Below, piece after piece: positions 15,603-23,898 of a DNA stretch of 36,351 bases; the stretch's first letter is position 1; every line of letters begins with the position of its first letter. This DNA comes from Corynebacterium curieae (lineage in GTDB: Bacteria; Actinomycetota; Actinomycetes; Mycobacteriales; Mycobacteriaceae): assembly GCF_027570035.1 (NCBI RefSeq), contig NZ_JAKMUU010000011.1:1-36351 (forward strand), written 5' to 3'. The notes under the pieces were generated by a model that saw only the letters and a program-made list of their open reading frames with translations, did not search any database and had not been told where the DNA came from. The position numbers and the translations under genes are program-made.

Positions 15603-16623
15603 AGTCTCGGAGAACTTCCTTCATCGTGCGCTTATGAGCCTCTCTCCGAGCCTGCGGGGCGAATACCTCGATGGCATCTTTCACCGAGGCCAAAGTGACA
15701 CTATCGAAGCGCCCTTCCGATTCCCCATCGGCCTGAAAACGCTGGGGCTCGCGGCAGACCAGCTCTACCCGCATGGCATCATCGAAGACCACCGTTTTTT
15801 CCTTGGTGAGCTTGTTGAGCCAGCCGCGCTTATCTGCGCCGAATAGGTGCAGCAGGCCGACCACGCCGCCGATACCGCTAAACTCTTCTAGTCCAAAGAG
15901 GGCTAATCCCGCATCGAAGGAGTTGCGCGGATTTGTCACCACCGGCAGCGGCCCCAGGAAGGTCCACGGGTTGGTATTCGAGGTAAACATCAGCGGCACG
16001 TCATCCTTGTGCAGCCGCTCGCCATCGCTGGATTCGGCCGTCACCGCAATATGCGGTGGGTTTTTCCGCGCGCGGCTCCATGCCCGGATGGCAACGTTGA
16101 GGTAGCGCAACGGGGTGGCGGCAAAACCTTGCTCGCGGGCACGATCCACGCGCGCCAACACGTCTGCGTCCAAACCGAAGCCTGCATTGACGGCAAACCA
16201 GCGATCATTCCATGTACCGAGGTAGATGGTGCGGCGAAGATCCCGGTCGAGCATGCGCGCCAGCACATGGGTGGCCTCCACCGGGGTATTGGGAAAGCCC
16301 AAAGCGCGTACGAAGACGTTGGCAGAACCGGTAGGAATCACGGCCAGCGCCGGAATGGAGTGAGGAGCAGGACGCTGCCCATCGGCCGGGCCGAGTAGCC
16401 CGTTGACCACTTCATTGACGGTACCGTCACCGCCCACAGCAATGATGACGTCATAGTCATCCCTAGTCATCCTCTTAACCATCTCTTCGGCATGGCCGGG
16501 GTAGTGCGTAAATTGCACCTTGATGTGCAGCCCCTCTACCGCTTGGAGGCAGGGGACGATTTGGCGGAATAGGGCGTTAGTTTGTGAGGTCGAGTTGGGA
16601 TTCGAGATCATCAATGCATGCAC
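15586..16623 (-). CDS. Diacylglycerol kinase-like lipid kinase
   Basis: A 345-residue protein of the DagK catalytic-domain family (DagK/YegS/BmrU). It shows the N-terminal LMISNPNSTSQ, the nucleotide-binding AVGGDGTVNEVVNGLLG and IPTGSANVFVRALG. The family phosphorylates diacylglycerol, sphingoid bases or similar lipids; in Actinobacteria it may recycle lipids in envelope synthesis. The exact substrate cannot be read. GTG at 16623 is the start; TAGACT (16637-16632) lies eight bases upstream. Its 3' end overlaps the convergent DUF2993 gene by 17 bases. Confidence 0.88.
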   Translation of the reverse strand: MHALMISNPNSTSQTNALFRQIVPCLQAVEGLHIKVQFTHYPGHAEEMVKRMTRDDYDVIIAVGGDGTVNEVVNGLLGPADGQRPAPHSIPALAVIPTGSANVFVRALGFPNTPVEATHVLARMLDRDLRRTIYLGTWNDRWFAVNAGFGLDADVLARVDRAREQGFAATPLRYLNVAIRAWSRARKNPPHIAVTAESSDGERLHKDDVPLMFTSNTNPWTFLGPLPVVTNPRNSFDAGLALFGLEEFSGIGGVVGLLHLFGADKRGWLNKLTKEKTVVFDDAMRVELVCREPQRFQADGESEGRFDSVTLASVKDAIEVFAPQARREAHKRTMKEVLRDFIRLR

Positions 16624-16676
16624 GGGGCCTAAGTCTAGTAGTTAAAGCGGCGGGTTCACGACTAGGCTGGACAGCC

Positions 16677-17372
16677 ATGAGCGAAAATAATACTGAAAAC
16701 ACCGCAAACAACATTGAAACCACTGCGGACTCCCATCCAGAAAATGATCCCGGCAAACTCAATGGCAACGATGCCGTGAACCAGGCCGCTGAGCAGTGGA
16801 AAGACGCCGCTAGCCGCAATATCCCCGCCCTCAAGCTGGGTGATACCCCCGTACCGGACGATACGGCTAACTTACGACGGGGCCCGTCGCTGCACGACGG
16901 GCTGCTGGGCCTGCTTCCCCTCGTTGGCGTCTGGCAGGGCGAGGGCCAGGCACACGATACGAAGGGCCAGGAATACACCTTTGGCCAGCAGCTGGTCATC
17001 GCCCACGATGGCGAGAATTACCTGACCTTTAGCTCCCGCACCTGGACGATCGATACCGAGGGTAAGCCGGAAGGTCCATCCGTGCGCGAGACCGGCTTCT
17101 GGCGCATCTCAGAGAAGGATGAAATCGAGGTCACCTACACCTCATCTAACGGCATTGTTGAAATCTTCTATGGCGAGCCGTTCAATGATCGCGCTTGGCA
17201 GCTAGAATCTGCCTCCACCATGGTGACCGAAACCGGCCCGAAGAACCTGGGCCCAGGCAAGCGCATGTACGGCCTGATGCCCAATAACAACCTGGGCTGG
17301 GTAGACGAGCGCATGGTTGATGGCGAAATGCGCCCTTATATGTCCGCGGAGCTCACCCGCATCGCTGGCTAG
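16677..17372 (+). CDS. Ferric nitrobindin-like protein, heme His replaced
   Basis: A 231-residue protein: a disordered, Asn/Glu-rich N-terminus of about 60 residues, then a ten-stranded beta-barrel of the nitrobindin (DUF1794/THAP4 heme-binding) family with the signature LVGVWQGEGQ near residue 82 and the typical GFWRISEKDEIEVTY and ERMVDGEMRPYMSAELTR. In true nitrobindins the C-terminal motif has a His that binds ferric heme; here the position appears to be Tyr221 (PYMSAEL). The protein may therefore not bind heme, or may bind it through Tyr. ATG at 16677 follows TAGGCT by eight bases. It is divergent from the lipid kinase (53 bases) and overlaps pabC by four bases at its end. Confidence 0.87.
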   Translation: MSENNTENTANNIETTADSHPENDPGKLNGNDAVNQAAEQWKDAASRNIPALKLGDTPVPDDTANLRRGPSLHDGLLGLLPLVGVWQGEGQAHDTKGQEYTFGQQLVIAHDGENYLTFSSRTWTIDTEGKPEGPSVRETGFWRISEKDEIEVTYTSSNGIVEIFYGEPFNDRAWQLESASTMVTETGPKNLGPGKRMYGLMPNNNLGWVDERMVDGEMRPYMSAELTRIAG

Positions 17373-18232
17373 GACCCTAGCGCAGCATCAATAAGGTCTC
17401 GGATGACGCCCACGTTGTCCGGGGCCTTTAATTTTTTGTCATTCAACCGAGTGACACGCGCCGCAACGCGCACGGAGGACACTAGCCACACCGAATCCGC
17501 CTTTTCCAAGTACTCCACGGTCAGCGGTTTGGCCTTGCAGCGATAGCCTTTCTCCTTAGCGTGCGCGAAAAGTGCGGCCTGCGTGGTTCCCGGCAAGATG
17601 CCACGGCCGGCGGCGGTGCGCAGCTTCTCCCCCTTGACGGCCACCACGGTGGAGGTTGCGCCCTCGAGGATTTCCCCAGTATCCGGGTCCGTAAGAATTA
17701 GGTCCTCAAAGCCCTTTTCACGCGCCATGCGCAGCATCGCCATCGTCGCCGCATAGTTCAAAGTCTTAGCGGGCAGCTCCTCTGCTACGTGCCATAGGCG
17801 CGGGCTAGTCATCACGGCCACGCCTTGGTCGCGCTGCTCTAGAACTTTATCCTCAATCGGTTGAACCACGACCCAGGCACTGGGCCGACCAGTAGAGGCG
17901 CGGCCGCGGGTATAGGTCCATGTGCATTTGGCGTCACCGGTGTCTTCGCCGCAAAAATCAGCAATAGCGAGCCGCGTAGCCTCTTCCCACTTGTCCATGG
18001 GCGGCTCCGGCAGATTCATTGTGCGCGCCGAATCGCAGAAGCGTTGCGCGTGCCGCTGCAGGTTGGCGGCCTTCCCTCCCCGCACAAGCAGGGACTCAAA
18101 GATGCCATCGCCGCGGGTGACCGCGGCATCATCGGCGTAGACGAGCGGCAGCGTGGGCATATGCCTGCGCACCGAGCCTCCATAGGGTTCCACAACGTAG
18201 ATGACCGGCTCTTTTCGCGGCGAAAACTTCAT
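17369..18232 (-). CDS. pabC: Aminodeoxychorismate lyase-like class IV aminotransferase
   Basis: A PLP fold-type IV enzyme of 287 residues with RGDGIFESLLV near residue 40, the PLP lysine K156 in PAKTLNYA, EGATSTVVAV, and the GILPGTTQAAL turn. The most likely role is 4-amino-4-deoxychorismate lyase, releasing pyruvate to give p-aminobenzoate for folate; branched-chain or D-amino acid aminotransferase activity cannot be excluded by sequence reading. ATG at 18232 has a CATAAT (18245-18240) seven bases upstream, so it looks leaderless. It is divergent from the folate-binding ygfZ, 30 bases away. Confidence 0.82.
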   Translation of the reverse strand: MKFSPRKEPVIYVVEPYGGSVRRHMPTLPLVYADDAAVTRGDGIFESLLVRGGKAANLQRHAQRFCDSARTMNLPEPPMDKWEEATRLAIADFCGEDTGDAKCTWTYTRGRASTGRPSAWVVVQPIEDKVLEQRDQGVAVMTSPRLWHVAEELPAKTLNYAATMAMLRMAREKGFEDLILTDPDTGEILEGATSTVVAVKGEKLRTAAGRGILPGTTQAALFAHAKEKGYRCKAKPLTVEYLEKADSVWLVSSVRVAARVTRLNDKKLKAPDNVGVIRDLIDAALGS

Positions 18233-18262
18233 ACTTTCGATTATGCCCTACCATCGGTAGTT

Positions 18263-19327
18263 GTGAGTTATTCTTCGCCTCTTCTGCAGCGCGCCGGTGC
18301 CGCGGAGCACCAGGACGCGACCGTACTCGATGCCCAGGGCGTGGCCTGGCACTATGGCAATCCTTTAGGCGAGCAACGCGCCGCCGATGGCGGCACCGTA
18401 GTCATTGACCGATCCCAACGCCGTGCTATTCGTGTCAGCGGCAAGGACGCCGCCGAGTTCCTTAATAACTTGCTTTCGCAAAAGCTTGATGCGGCCCCAG
18501 TGGGCTTTAGTGCCGGCGCCCTCGACCTAGATATCCAAGGCCATATCCTCCACCACATGGATATCACCCGCGCCGAGGACGCGTTCCTCATCGATGTCCC
18601 CGCGGCCCAATTCGACTCCCTCTTGAAATTCTTCACCATGATGGTCTTTTGGTCCGAGGTCACCGTGGAAGAAGCCGATATCGCCATCCTCACCCTCCTG
18701 GGTGATGCTGATATTGCAATACCACCCATGGTGGAGTTTTCCCGTGAAGTCCAATGGCCCGGAATTAGACGCATTGACCTCGGCATTCCACGCAAATCCT
18801 TGGTCAAAGCAACGAAATTGCTCGAGGAATCTGGCGCACAATTGGCAGGCCTTATGGCCTTTACTGCCGAGCGCGTGCGCGCTCGCGAGCCCGAGCTAGC
18901 AGCGGACCTGGACAATAAATCGATCCCACACGAGGTGCCGCAGTGGATCAGCCGCAGCGCCGAGAATCCAGCCCACGTTCATCTCAATAAAGGGTGCTAT
19001 CGCGGGCAGGAGACGGTGGCGCGCGTGGAAAACCTTGGCCGCTCCCCTCGCCTCTTGGTGCAGCTTCACCTCGATGGCTCTGCTCCGCAGCGGCCAAATG
19101 TGGGCGATGACATTACTTTTAACGGACGTAAGGTAGGCCGCATAGGAACCATCGTCGATGATTGCGATTACGGGCCCATCGCCTTGGGACTGGTCAAGCG
19201 CTCTGCGCTGGACGCCGGCACCCTAGAGGTGGGCGATACCGCAGCGTCGATCGATCCCTCCTCCATCCCCGAGGATGAGGGCCCCAAGGCCGGGCGCGAA
19301 GCGGTAAACCGGCTGCGCGGGCGCTAA
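18263..19327 (+). CDS. ygfZ: YgfZ/GcvT-domain folate-binding protein
   Basis: A 354-residue member of the YgfZ/IBA57 family, which uses tetrahydrofolate and assists maturation or repair of [4Fe-4S] proteins. The signature KGCYRGQETVARVENLG is present near residue 240 with its redox Cys; the GcvT-like fold covers residues about 45-235 and the C-terminal beta-barrel follows (LGLVKRSALDAG). Open frame extends far upstream through the antisense of pabC, but GTG at 18263 is chosen because it begins at the divergent promoter, with TACCAT eight bases upstream, and yields the family length. Confidence 0.88.
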   Translation: MSYSSPLLQRAGAAEHQDATVLDAQGVAWHYGNPLGEQRAADGGTVVIDRSQRRAIRVSGKDAAEFLNNLLSQKLDAAPVGFSAGALDLDIQGHILHHMDITRAEDAFLIDVPAAQFDSLLKFFTMMVFWSEVTVEEADIAILTLLGDADIAIPPMVEFSREVQWPGIRRIDLGIPRKSLVKATKLLEESGAQLAGLMAFTAERVRAREPELAADLDNKSIPHEVPQWISRSAENPAHVHLNKGCYRGQETVARVENLGRSPRLLVQLHLDGSAPQRPNVGDDITFNGRKVGRIGTIVDDCDYGPIALGLVKRSALDAGTLEVGDTAASIDPSSIPEDEGPKAGREAVNRLRGR

Positions 19328-19467
19328 ATCTCCCACTAGAGAGGGGGCGGTGCGGAATTTTTTCGTCACACAGGCTATTGTGTCTTACAGGAAGATACTA
19401 AATAGACAAGTCGATGGGGCGCCCAAGAATCCCTGGCGCGCCCTACTAACCCAAGGGGGTCATGCAC

Positions 19468-19665
19468 ATGGGACGCGGACGCGCCAAGGCAAAGCAGACC
19501 AAAGTTGCACGCCGGCTCAAGTACAACTCACCCGAAATGGATATCGAGTCCCTGCAACGGGAACTCGCCGCACAGCAAGAGGGTGACTCCCACGATTACG
19601 AAGAGGATGACCCATACGCCGACTACGTCGACGAATGGGATGATGAAGACCGCGACGAACGCTAA
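19468..19665 (+). CDS. DUF3073 protein
   Basis: A 65-residue actinobacterial protein of unknown function. The N-terminus is strongly basic (MGRGRAKAKQTKVARRLKY), the C-terminus strongly acidic (EEDDPYADYVDEWDDEDRDE); the conserved YNSPEMDIESLQREL lies between. An ATG at 19462 is in frame, but ATG at 19468 sits 8 bases from AAGGGGG, whereas the first is too close. The composition suggests nucleic acid contact, but no role is known. It is a single-gene unit. Confidence 0.9.
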   Translation: MGRGRAKAKQTKVARRLKYNSPEMDIESLQRELAAQQEGDSHDYEEDDPYADYVDEWDDEDRDER

Positions 19666-19690
19666 TCTTCCGCTCGCCGCCGGATAGCTC

Positions 19691-19716
19691 AGGGCCCTAG
19701 GAATTCCTAGGGCCCT
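19691..19716. terminator. Palindrome between the DUF3073 gene and purM
   Basis: A perfect 26-base palindrome (arms 19691-19703 and 19704-19716) centred on GAATTC lies between convergent genes. It lacks a clear T tract on either strand, so it is a terminator by position more than by form. Confidence 0.55.
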
Positions 19717-19730
19717 TCCTCGTACCCCCG

Positions 19731-20783
19731 CTAGAAGTTTGAGTGCTCGCCGTGCATGACCACGCGCGGCTCCTCACCGGAGGCGGAGCGGACGGTGCCC
19801 AGCTCCCACGCATCGATGTGGCGGGCGGTAAGCATGGCCAGGGCGCGGTCACGGTCTTCGGGGTTTACCACGGCAATCATGCCAACACCCATGTTGAAGG
19901 TCTTTTCCATCTCGGCCAGCTCCACCTTGCCCACAGAGGAAATGAGCTTGAAGATCTGGCCGGGAGTCCACGTCGCGCGGTTGATATCGGCTGCCAAGCC
20001 CTCTGGGATGACGCGCTCGAGGTTGCCGGCCAAGCCTCCGCCGGTGACGTGGCAGAAGGTGGAGACAGAACACTCGCTAGCCAGCGCCAAACAGTCCTTG
20101 GCGTAAATGCGGGTGGGCTCGAGCAGCTCCTCGCCAAGGGTGCGGCCGAGCTCTTCCACGTGGCCGTCGAGGGGCATGCCGGCTTGCTCGAGGAGTACGT
20201 GGCGGGCCAAGGAGTAGCCATTGGAGTGCAGGCCGGACGAGCCCATGGCGATGAGCACGTCACCATCGTGAACTTTGTCCGGACCGAGCACGCCATCGGC
20301 CTCGACCACGCCGACCGCCGTCGCGGAGACGTCGTATTCGTTTTCTCCCATCATGCCGGGATGCTCTGCGGTCTCGCCGCCCAGCAGTGCGGCGCCGGCC
20401 TGCACGCAGCCTTCGGCGATGCCCTTGACCACCTCGGCCACCTTTTCCGGCACAACCTTGCCCACAGCAATGTAGTCCTGCAGGAAAAGCGGTTCCGCGC
20501 CGCAGACAACGAGGTCATCAACGCACATTGCTACCAAGTCGATGCCGATGGTGTCGTGCTTGTCCATGGCCTGGGCCACGGCCAGCTTGGTGCCGACGCC
20601 GTCGGAACCGGCGGCCAGGATCGGCTCCTTGTATTCGCCGAGCTTGAATAGCCCGGCAAAGCCGCCGAGACCGCCCAGAACCTCAGGGCGGGTGGCGCGC
20701 TTAGCGTGCGGGGCGAAAAGTTCTACGGCGCGGTCGCCCTCTTCGATGCTGACGCCGGCTGCTGCGTAAGTATTGTCACTCAT
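19731..20783 (-). CDS. purM: Phosphoribosylformylglycinamidine cyclo-ligase (AIR synthetase)
   Basis: Closes the imidazole ring of AIR using ATP. The 350 residues match the family, with AAGVSIEEGDRAVELF, GSDGVGTKLAVAQA, DLVVCGAEPLFLQDY, GGETAEHPGMM, MGSSGLHSNGYSLAR and HVTGGGLAGNLER. The ATG at 20783 is 18 bases from the purF stop with a GGACACC-type site; it is the third gene of the SCP-like/purF/purM unit. Confidence 0.97.
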   Translation of the reverse strand: MSDNTYAAAGVSIEEGDRAVELFAPHAKRATRPEVLGGLGGFAGLFKLGEYKEPILAAGSDGVGTKLAVAQAMDKHDTIGIDLVAMCVDDLVVCGAEPLFLQDYIAVGKVVPEKVAEVVKGIAEGCVQAGAALLGGETAEHPGMMGENEYDVSATAVGVVEADGVLGPDKVHDGDVLIAMGSSGLHSNGYSLARHVLLEQAGMPLDGHVEELGRTLGEELLEPTRIYAKDCLALASECSVSTFCHVTGGGLAGNLERVIPEGLAADINRATWTPGQIFKLISSVGKVELAEMEKTFNMGVGMIAVVNPEDRDRALAMLTARHIDAWELGTVRSASGEEPRVVMHGEHSNF

Positions 20784-20801
20784 GGTTTCAGGTGTCCTTT
20801 G

Positions 20802-22298
20802 TTATTCGGTGCCGAGCAGGGTGCGCACGGCGTCTGCATTGGGGTTTCCGGCCGGCAGGCCGAGTGGGTACTCGCCCGAGAAGCAGGCGGTACACAGCTC
20901 GGAACGGGGCTGTTCGGTGGCGGCCACCATCTCCTCGATGGAGACAAAGCCCAGAGAATCGGCGCCGATAGTGTCACAGATAGTGGCGCAGACCGTTTCC
21001 GGATCGTCGGAGGGGCTGGCGTTAGCGATCAGCTCGCCTGGGGAGGCGAAGTCGATGCCGTAGAAGCACGGCCACTTCACTGGCGGGGAGGCGATGCGCA
21101 CGTGCACCTCGGCGGCGCCGGCCTCGCGCAGCATGCGGATGAGCGCGCGCTGGGTATTGCCGCGGACGATGGAATCATCCACCACGACGAGCTTCTTGCC
21201 GTTGATGACCTCGCGCAGCGGGTTGAGCTTCAAGCGGATGCCCAGCTGGCGCAGGGTTTGGGTGGGCTGGATGAAGGTGCGGCCCACATAAGCGTTCTTA
21301 ACCAAGCCGTGGGCGAAGGTGATGCCGGATTCGCGGGCATAGCCCACGGCGGCCGGGTTGCCGGATTCGGGAACCGGGATGACCAGGTCCGCGCCCTCGG
21401 CCGGGTACTCGCGGGCCAAGCGGCGGCCAATGTCCACGCGGGAGGCGTTGACGGAGCGGCCCTTGATATCGCTATCCGGGCGGGCCAAGTAGACGTATTC
21501 GAAGACGCAGCCATGGCGCTTGGCCGGCGCGAAGTTCACAGAACGGATGCCGGCCTCATCGATGGCGACGAGCTCGCCGGGCTCGATCTCACGAATGAAT
21601 TGTGCGCCGCAGATATCCAGCGCACAGGTCTCCGAGGCGACGACCCAGCCCTTGGACAATCGGCCGAGGACCAGCGGGCGAACGCCGTGCGAGTCGCGGG
21701 CGGCGTACATGGTGTGCCCATCGGTAAAGGTCAGGCAGAATGCCCCCTTGACGCGCGGCAGCAGCTCCCGGGCGGAATCGAAGACGGAGGTGTCTTCATC
21801 CACGCCATCGGCAAGCAGCATAGAAAGGCACATGGAGTCAGAAACGGACTCCTCGTGAGGCTTAATCAAGCCGCGCTGCACGGCCTCTTCGCGCAGCTCC
21901 AGATAGTTGACCAGGTTGCCATTGTGGCCAAGGGCAATATCTACCCCGGTAGACGACGTAGAAAACATCGGCTGGACATTGGACCATTCCTTGCCGCCGG
22001 CGGTGGAATAGCGCGTGTGGCCCACCGCCACATTGCCTTGCAGGGCAGACAGGGTGGATTCATCAAAGATATTGGCCACTAGGCCCATGTCCTTGAAAAC
22101 GACGATGCGGTCATCATCGCCCACCGCAATGCCGGCGGCTTCCTGGCCGCGGTGCTGGAGCGCGAAGAGCCCGAAGTAGGTCAGCTTGGAGACTTCCTCC
22201 CCGGGAGCCCAAACGCCGTAGACGCCGCATTCTTCGCGGGGCTCCTGCTCATTCTGATCGTCAAGATTGGTGATACTAGGAGTATGTACTTCTACCAC
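20802..22298 (-). CDS. purF: Amidophosphoribosyltransferase
   Basis: First committed step of purine synthesis: PRPP plus glutamine to phosphoribosylamine. The 498-residue product has a 23-residue propeptide before the nucleophile Cys24 (EECGVYGVW), the N-terminal glutaminase domain, and the PRPP-binding motif VVVDDSIVRGNT. Cysteines in PCFYGID and ELCTACFSGEYP match those that hold a [4Fe-4S] cluster in B. subtilis PurF, so this is the cluster-containing, self-processing type. GTG at 22298 is the start. It is separated from the SCP-like gene by 10 bases and from purM by 18 bases. Confidence 0.97.
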   Translation of the reverse strand: MVEVHTPSITNLDDQNEQEPREECGVYGVWAPGEEVSKLTYFGLFALQHRGQEAAGIAVGDDDRIVVFKDMGLVANIFDESTLSALQGNVAVGHTRYSTAGGKEWSNVQPMFSTSSTGVDIALGHNGNLVNYLELREEAVQRGLIKPHEESVSDSMCLSMLLADGVDEDTSVFDSARELLPRVKGAFCLTFTDGHTMYAARDSHGVRPLVLGRLSKGWVVASETCALDICGAQFIREIEPGELVAIDEAGIRSVNFAPAKRHGCVFEYVYLARPDSDIKGRSVNASRVDIGRRLAREYPAEGADLVIPVPESGNPAAVGYARESGITFAHGLVKNAYVGRTFIQPTQTLRQLGIRLKLNPLREVINGKKLVVVDDSIVRGNTQRALIRMLREAGAAEVHVRIASPPVKWPCFYGIDFASPGELIANASPSDDPETVCATICDTIGADSLGFVSIEEMVAATEQPRSELCTACFSGEYPLGLPAGNPNADAVRTLLGTE

Positions 22299-22308
22299 GG
22301 CGTTTAGT

Positions 22309-22713
22309 CTAGCCTGTCGCGCCGCCGGAAACTAACGGGATAAGCGGCAGCCACTGCGCGATTTCGCCCGCGCGGGAGCCGGAAGCATCGACGCGACCAG
22401 TGTTTACGGACTCCTCCCAGTCCGCCAATCCGGTGGCTAGGCGCAGCCAGGTTTCCGGATCGGTCTCCACCACATTGGGTGGGGTGCCGCGGGTATGGCG
22501 GGGTCCCTCAATGCATTGCACCGCAACAAATGGGGGTACGCGCAACTCCACGGAATGGCCCGGCGCGTCGGCTTCGAGGGTGCGGGCGGTGCGCCGGACG
22601 GCGTCGGCAAGCAGGGCTCTACCTGGCTTATCGTGCTCTGCCGGGGCGGCAATCCAATCTTTGATGGCCATGACGGCCGCGCGCGTGGCGGCGGGATCGA
22701 CGGGCTTTTTCAT
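22309..22713 (-). CDS. SCP-like (sterol carrier family) protein
   Basis: A 134-residue protein resembling the bacterial sterol-carrier-protein ortholog family, always found next to purF in mycobacteria and corynebacteria (Rv0807-like position). Recognisable are the [17 protein letters not shown] helix, [18 protein letters not shown] and [15 protein letters not shown]. Its role is unknown; the context suggests a link with purine synthesis, which is inference. ATG at 22713 is preceded by TATGAT (22725-22720) with six bases between and no ribosome binding site, so the whole purFM unit probably begins with a leaderless transcript here. Confidence 0.82.
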   Translation of the reverse strand: MKKPVDPAATRAAVMAIKDWIAAPAEHDKPGRALLADAVRRTARTLEADAPGHSVELRVPPFVAVQCIEGPRHTRGTPPNVVETDPETWLRLATGLADWEESVNTGRVDASGSRAGEIAQWLPLIPLVSGGATG

Positions 22714-22719
22714 ATCTAC

Positions 22720-22739
22720 ATCATAACTACTGTTATCTT
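22720..22739. promoter_or_regulatory. Overlapping divergent promoters, SCP-like gene and thioesterase
   Basis: Only 33 bases separate the two start codons. A minus-strand TATGAT (22725-22720) and a plus-strand TATCTT (22734-22739) each lie 6-7 bases from their ATG. An inverted repeat ATAAC-N4-GTTAT (22723-22736) covers the inner edges of both. Two polymerases could not bind at once. Confidence 0.55.
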
Positions 22740-22746
22740 GTTGTTT

Positions 22747-23757
22747 ATGTCACCTACGCCCTCCGTTGCGGAAAACCAGAAATCGCCGGCGCTGACGCTG
22801 CGCTTTATGGCATCGCCAACCGACGTCACCATGGCCGGCGCCCCCGGCATTAGCGGCGGCCGCGTCCTGGAATGGATTGATAAGGCCGCCTATGCCTGCG
22901 CCGTGCAGTGGTCCGGCCAGTACTGCGTGACCGCATACGTGGGCCATATTCATTTCACCCGGCCGATTCCCTCTGGGCACATCGTGGAGGTGCGCTCGCG
23001 CATCGCCATGACCGGCCGTTCCTCCATGCACATCGTCAACGAGGTACTTTCGGCCGACCCGCGCGAGGGCATTTTCACTCGCGCCTGCGATTGCCTGGTT
23101 ATTTTCGTGGCTAAGGACCCAGCGACCGGCAAATCCACCCCTGTGCCTTCCTTCGTGCCGGAGACCGATGAGCAACGCCGCGTGGAAGAGGCCGCTAAGT
23201 CCCGCATCGAGCTGCGCAAGGCCATCGAGGAAGAGATGGAAAAGCAAACCTACGATGGGCCTTCCGAGGCCCCTCGCATGGTCAACCGCTTCCTAGCCAA
23301 GCCCACCGACGTCAACTGGGGAGGCAAGGTACACGGCGGAACGGCCATGCAGTGGATCGATGAAGCCGGCGCGGCCTGCACTATGGAGTGGTCCGCCGAG
23401 CGTACCGTGGCCGTCTACGCCGGCGGCATCCGCTTCTACCGCCCGATTTCCATCGGTGACCTCATTGAGGTTGACGCCCGCATGATGCGCACCGATACCC
23501 GCTCCATGCAGATGTCCATCCACGTCCGTTCCGGCAACCCCCGCGGCGGCCGGGAACACTTGCAAACCGCCATCCATGCCACCGTGGCCTATATCGCCCT
23601 AGATCATGATGGACAACCGCAGGTGGCCCGCCCCTTCAATCCGCATACCGCGGAAGATAAGCGCTTGGCCGAACATGCCACCGTGCTGCGCGAGCTACGC
23701 GCTAAGTATTCGCCGAAGCCGCTGGTGGTGGCGCCGTCTAATCAGCACGTCGATTAG
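22747..23757 (+). CDS. Tandem hotdog acyl-CoA thioesterase
   Basis: A 336-residue protein with two hotdog domains (about residues 10-150 and 175-305) of the cytosolic BACH/YciA thioesterase class. Each half has the conserved pattern of [12 protein letters not shown] ([35 protein letters not shown]) and a strand ending in [14 protein letters not shown] or [14 protein letters not shown]. These enzymes release fatty acids from acyl-CoA; the chain length is unknown. ATG at 22747 is preceded seven bases away by TATCTT, and no ribosome binding site is seen, so it appears leaderless. It shares a very short promoter region with the divergent purFM unit. Confidence 0.9.
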   Translation: MSPTPSVAENQKSPALTLRFMASPTDVTMAGAPGISGGRVLEWIDKAAYACAVQWSGQYCVTAYVGHIHFTRPIPSGHIVEVRSRIAMTGRSSMHIVNEVLSADPREGIFTRACDCLVIFVAKDPATGKSTPVPSFVPETDEQRRVEEAAKSRIELRKAIEEEMEKQTYDGPSEAPRMVNRFLAKPTDVNWGGKVHGGTAMQWIDEAGAACTMEWSAERTVAVYAGGIRFYRPISIGDLIEVDARMMRTDTRSMQMSIHVRSGNPRGGREHLQTAIHATVAYIALDHDGQPQVARPFNPHTAEDKRLAEHATVLRELRAKYSPKPLVVAPSNQHVD

Positions 23758-23786
23758 CCGCTCTCCCCTCGTTTCGGTGTTAGCAA

Positions 23787-23831
23787 GTCCATAGTGGCAG
23801 CGGACGCCCCGCCTTTCTGCTTTAGATGGAC
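23787..23831 (+). other. Stem-loop in the asparaginase leader
   Basis: GTCCAT and GCAG (23787-23792, 23797-23800) can pair with CTGC and ATGGAC (23817-23820, 23826-23831) around a GC-rich loop. The right arm contains TTTAGATGGACG, also found in the palindrome at 32358-32429. Pairing is interrupted by an internal loop. Confidence 0.4.
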
Positions 23832-23898
23832 GTATACGCGGCCGACGGCCCCCGCCGACCCCGTCCGCTTCCACTCCCGCACACAGAAACGAGGGATT

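Noticed and set aside
17861..18262. N-terminal extension of ygfZ to 488 residues
   Set aside because: It runs antisense through pabC and lacks a ribosome binding site; the GTG at 18263 near the divergent promoter fits the family length.
20706..22082. A 458-codon plus-strand open frame opposite purF
   Set aside because: It lies entirely within the opposite strand of purF/purM, with no start signal and no recognisable domains.
23821..23832. TTTAGATGGACG as proof of a shared repeat with 32358-32429
   Set aside because: A 12-base word is expected to recur by chance in a 36-kb window on both strands; kept only as a low-interest observation.
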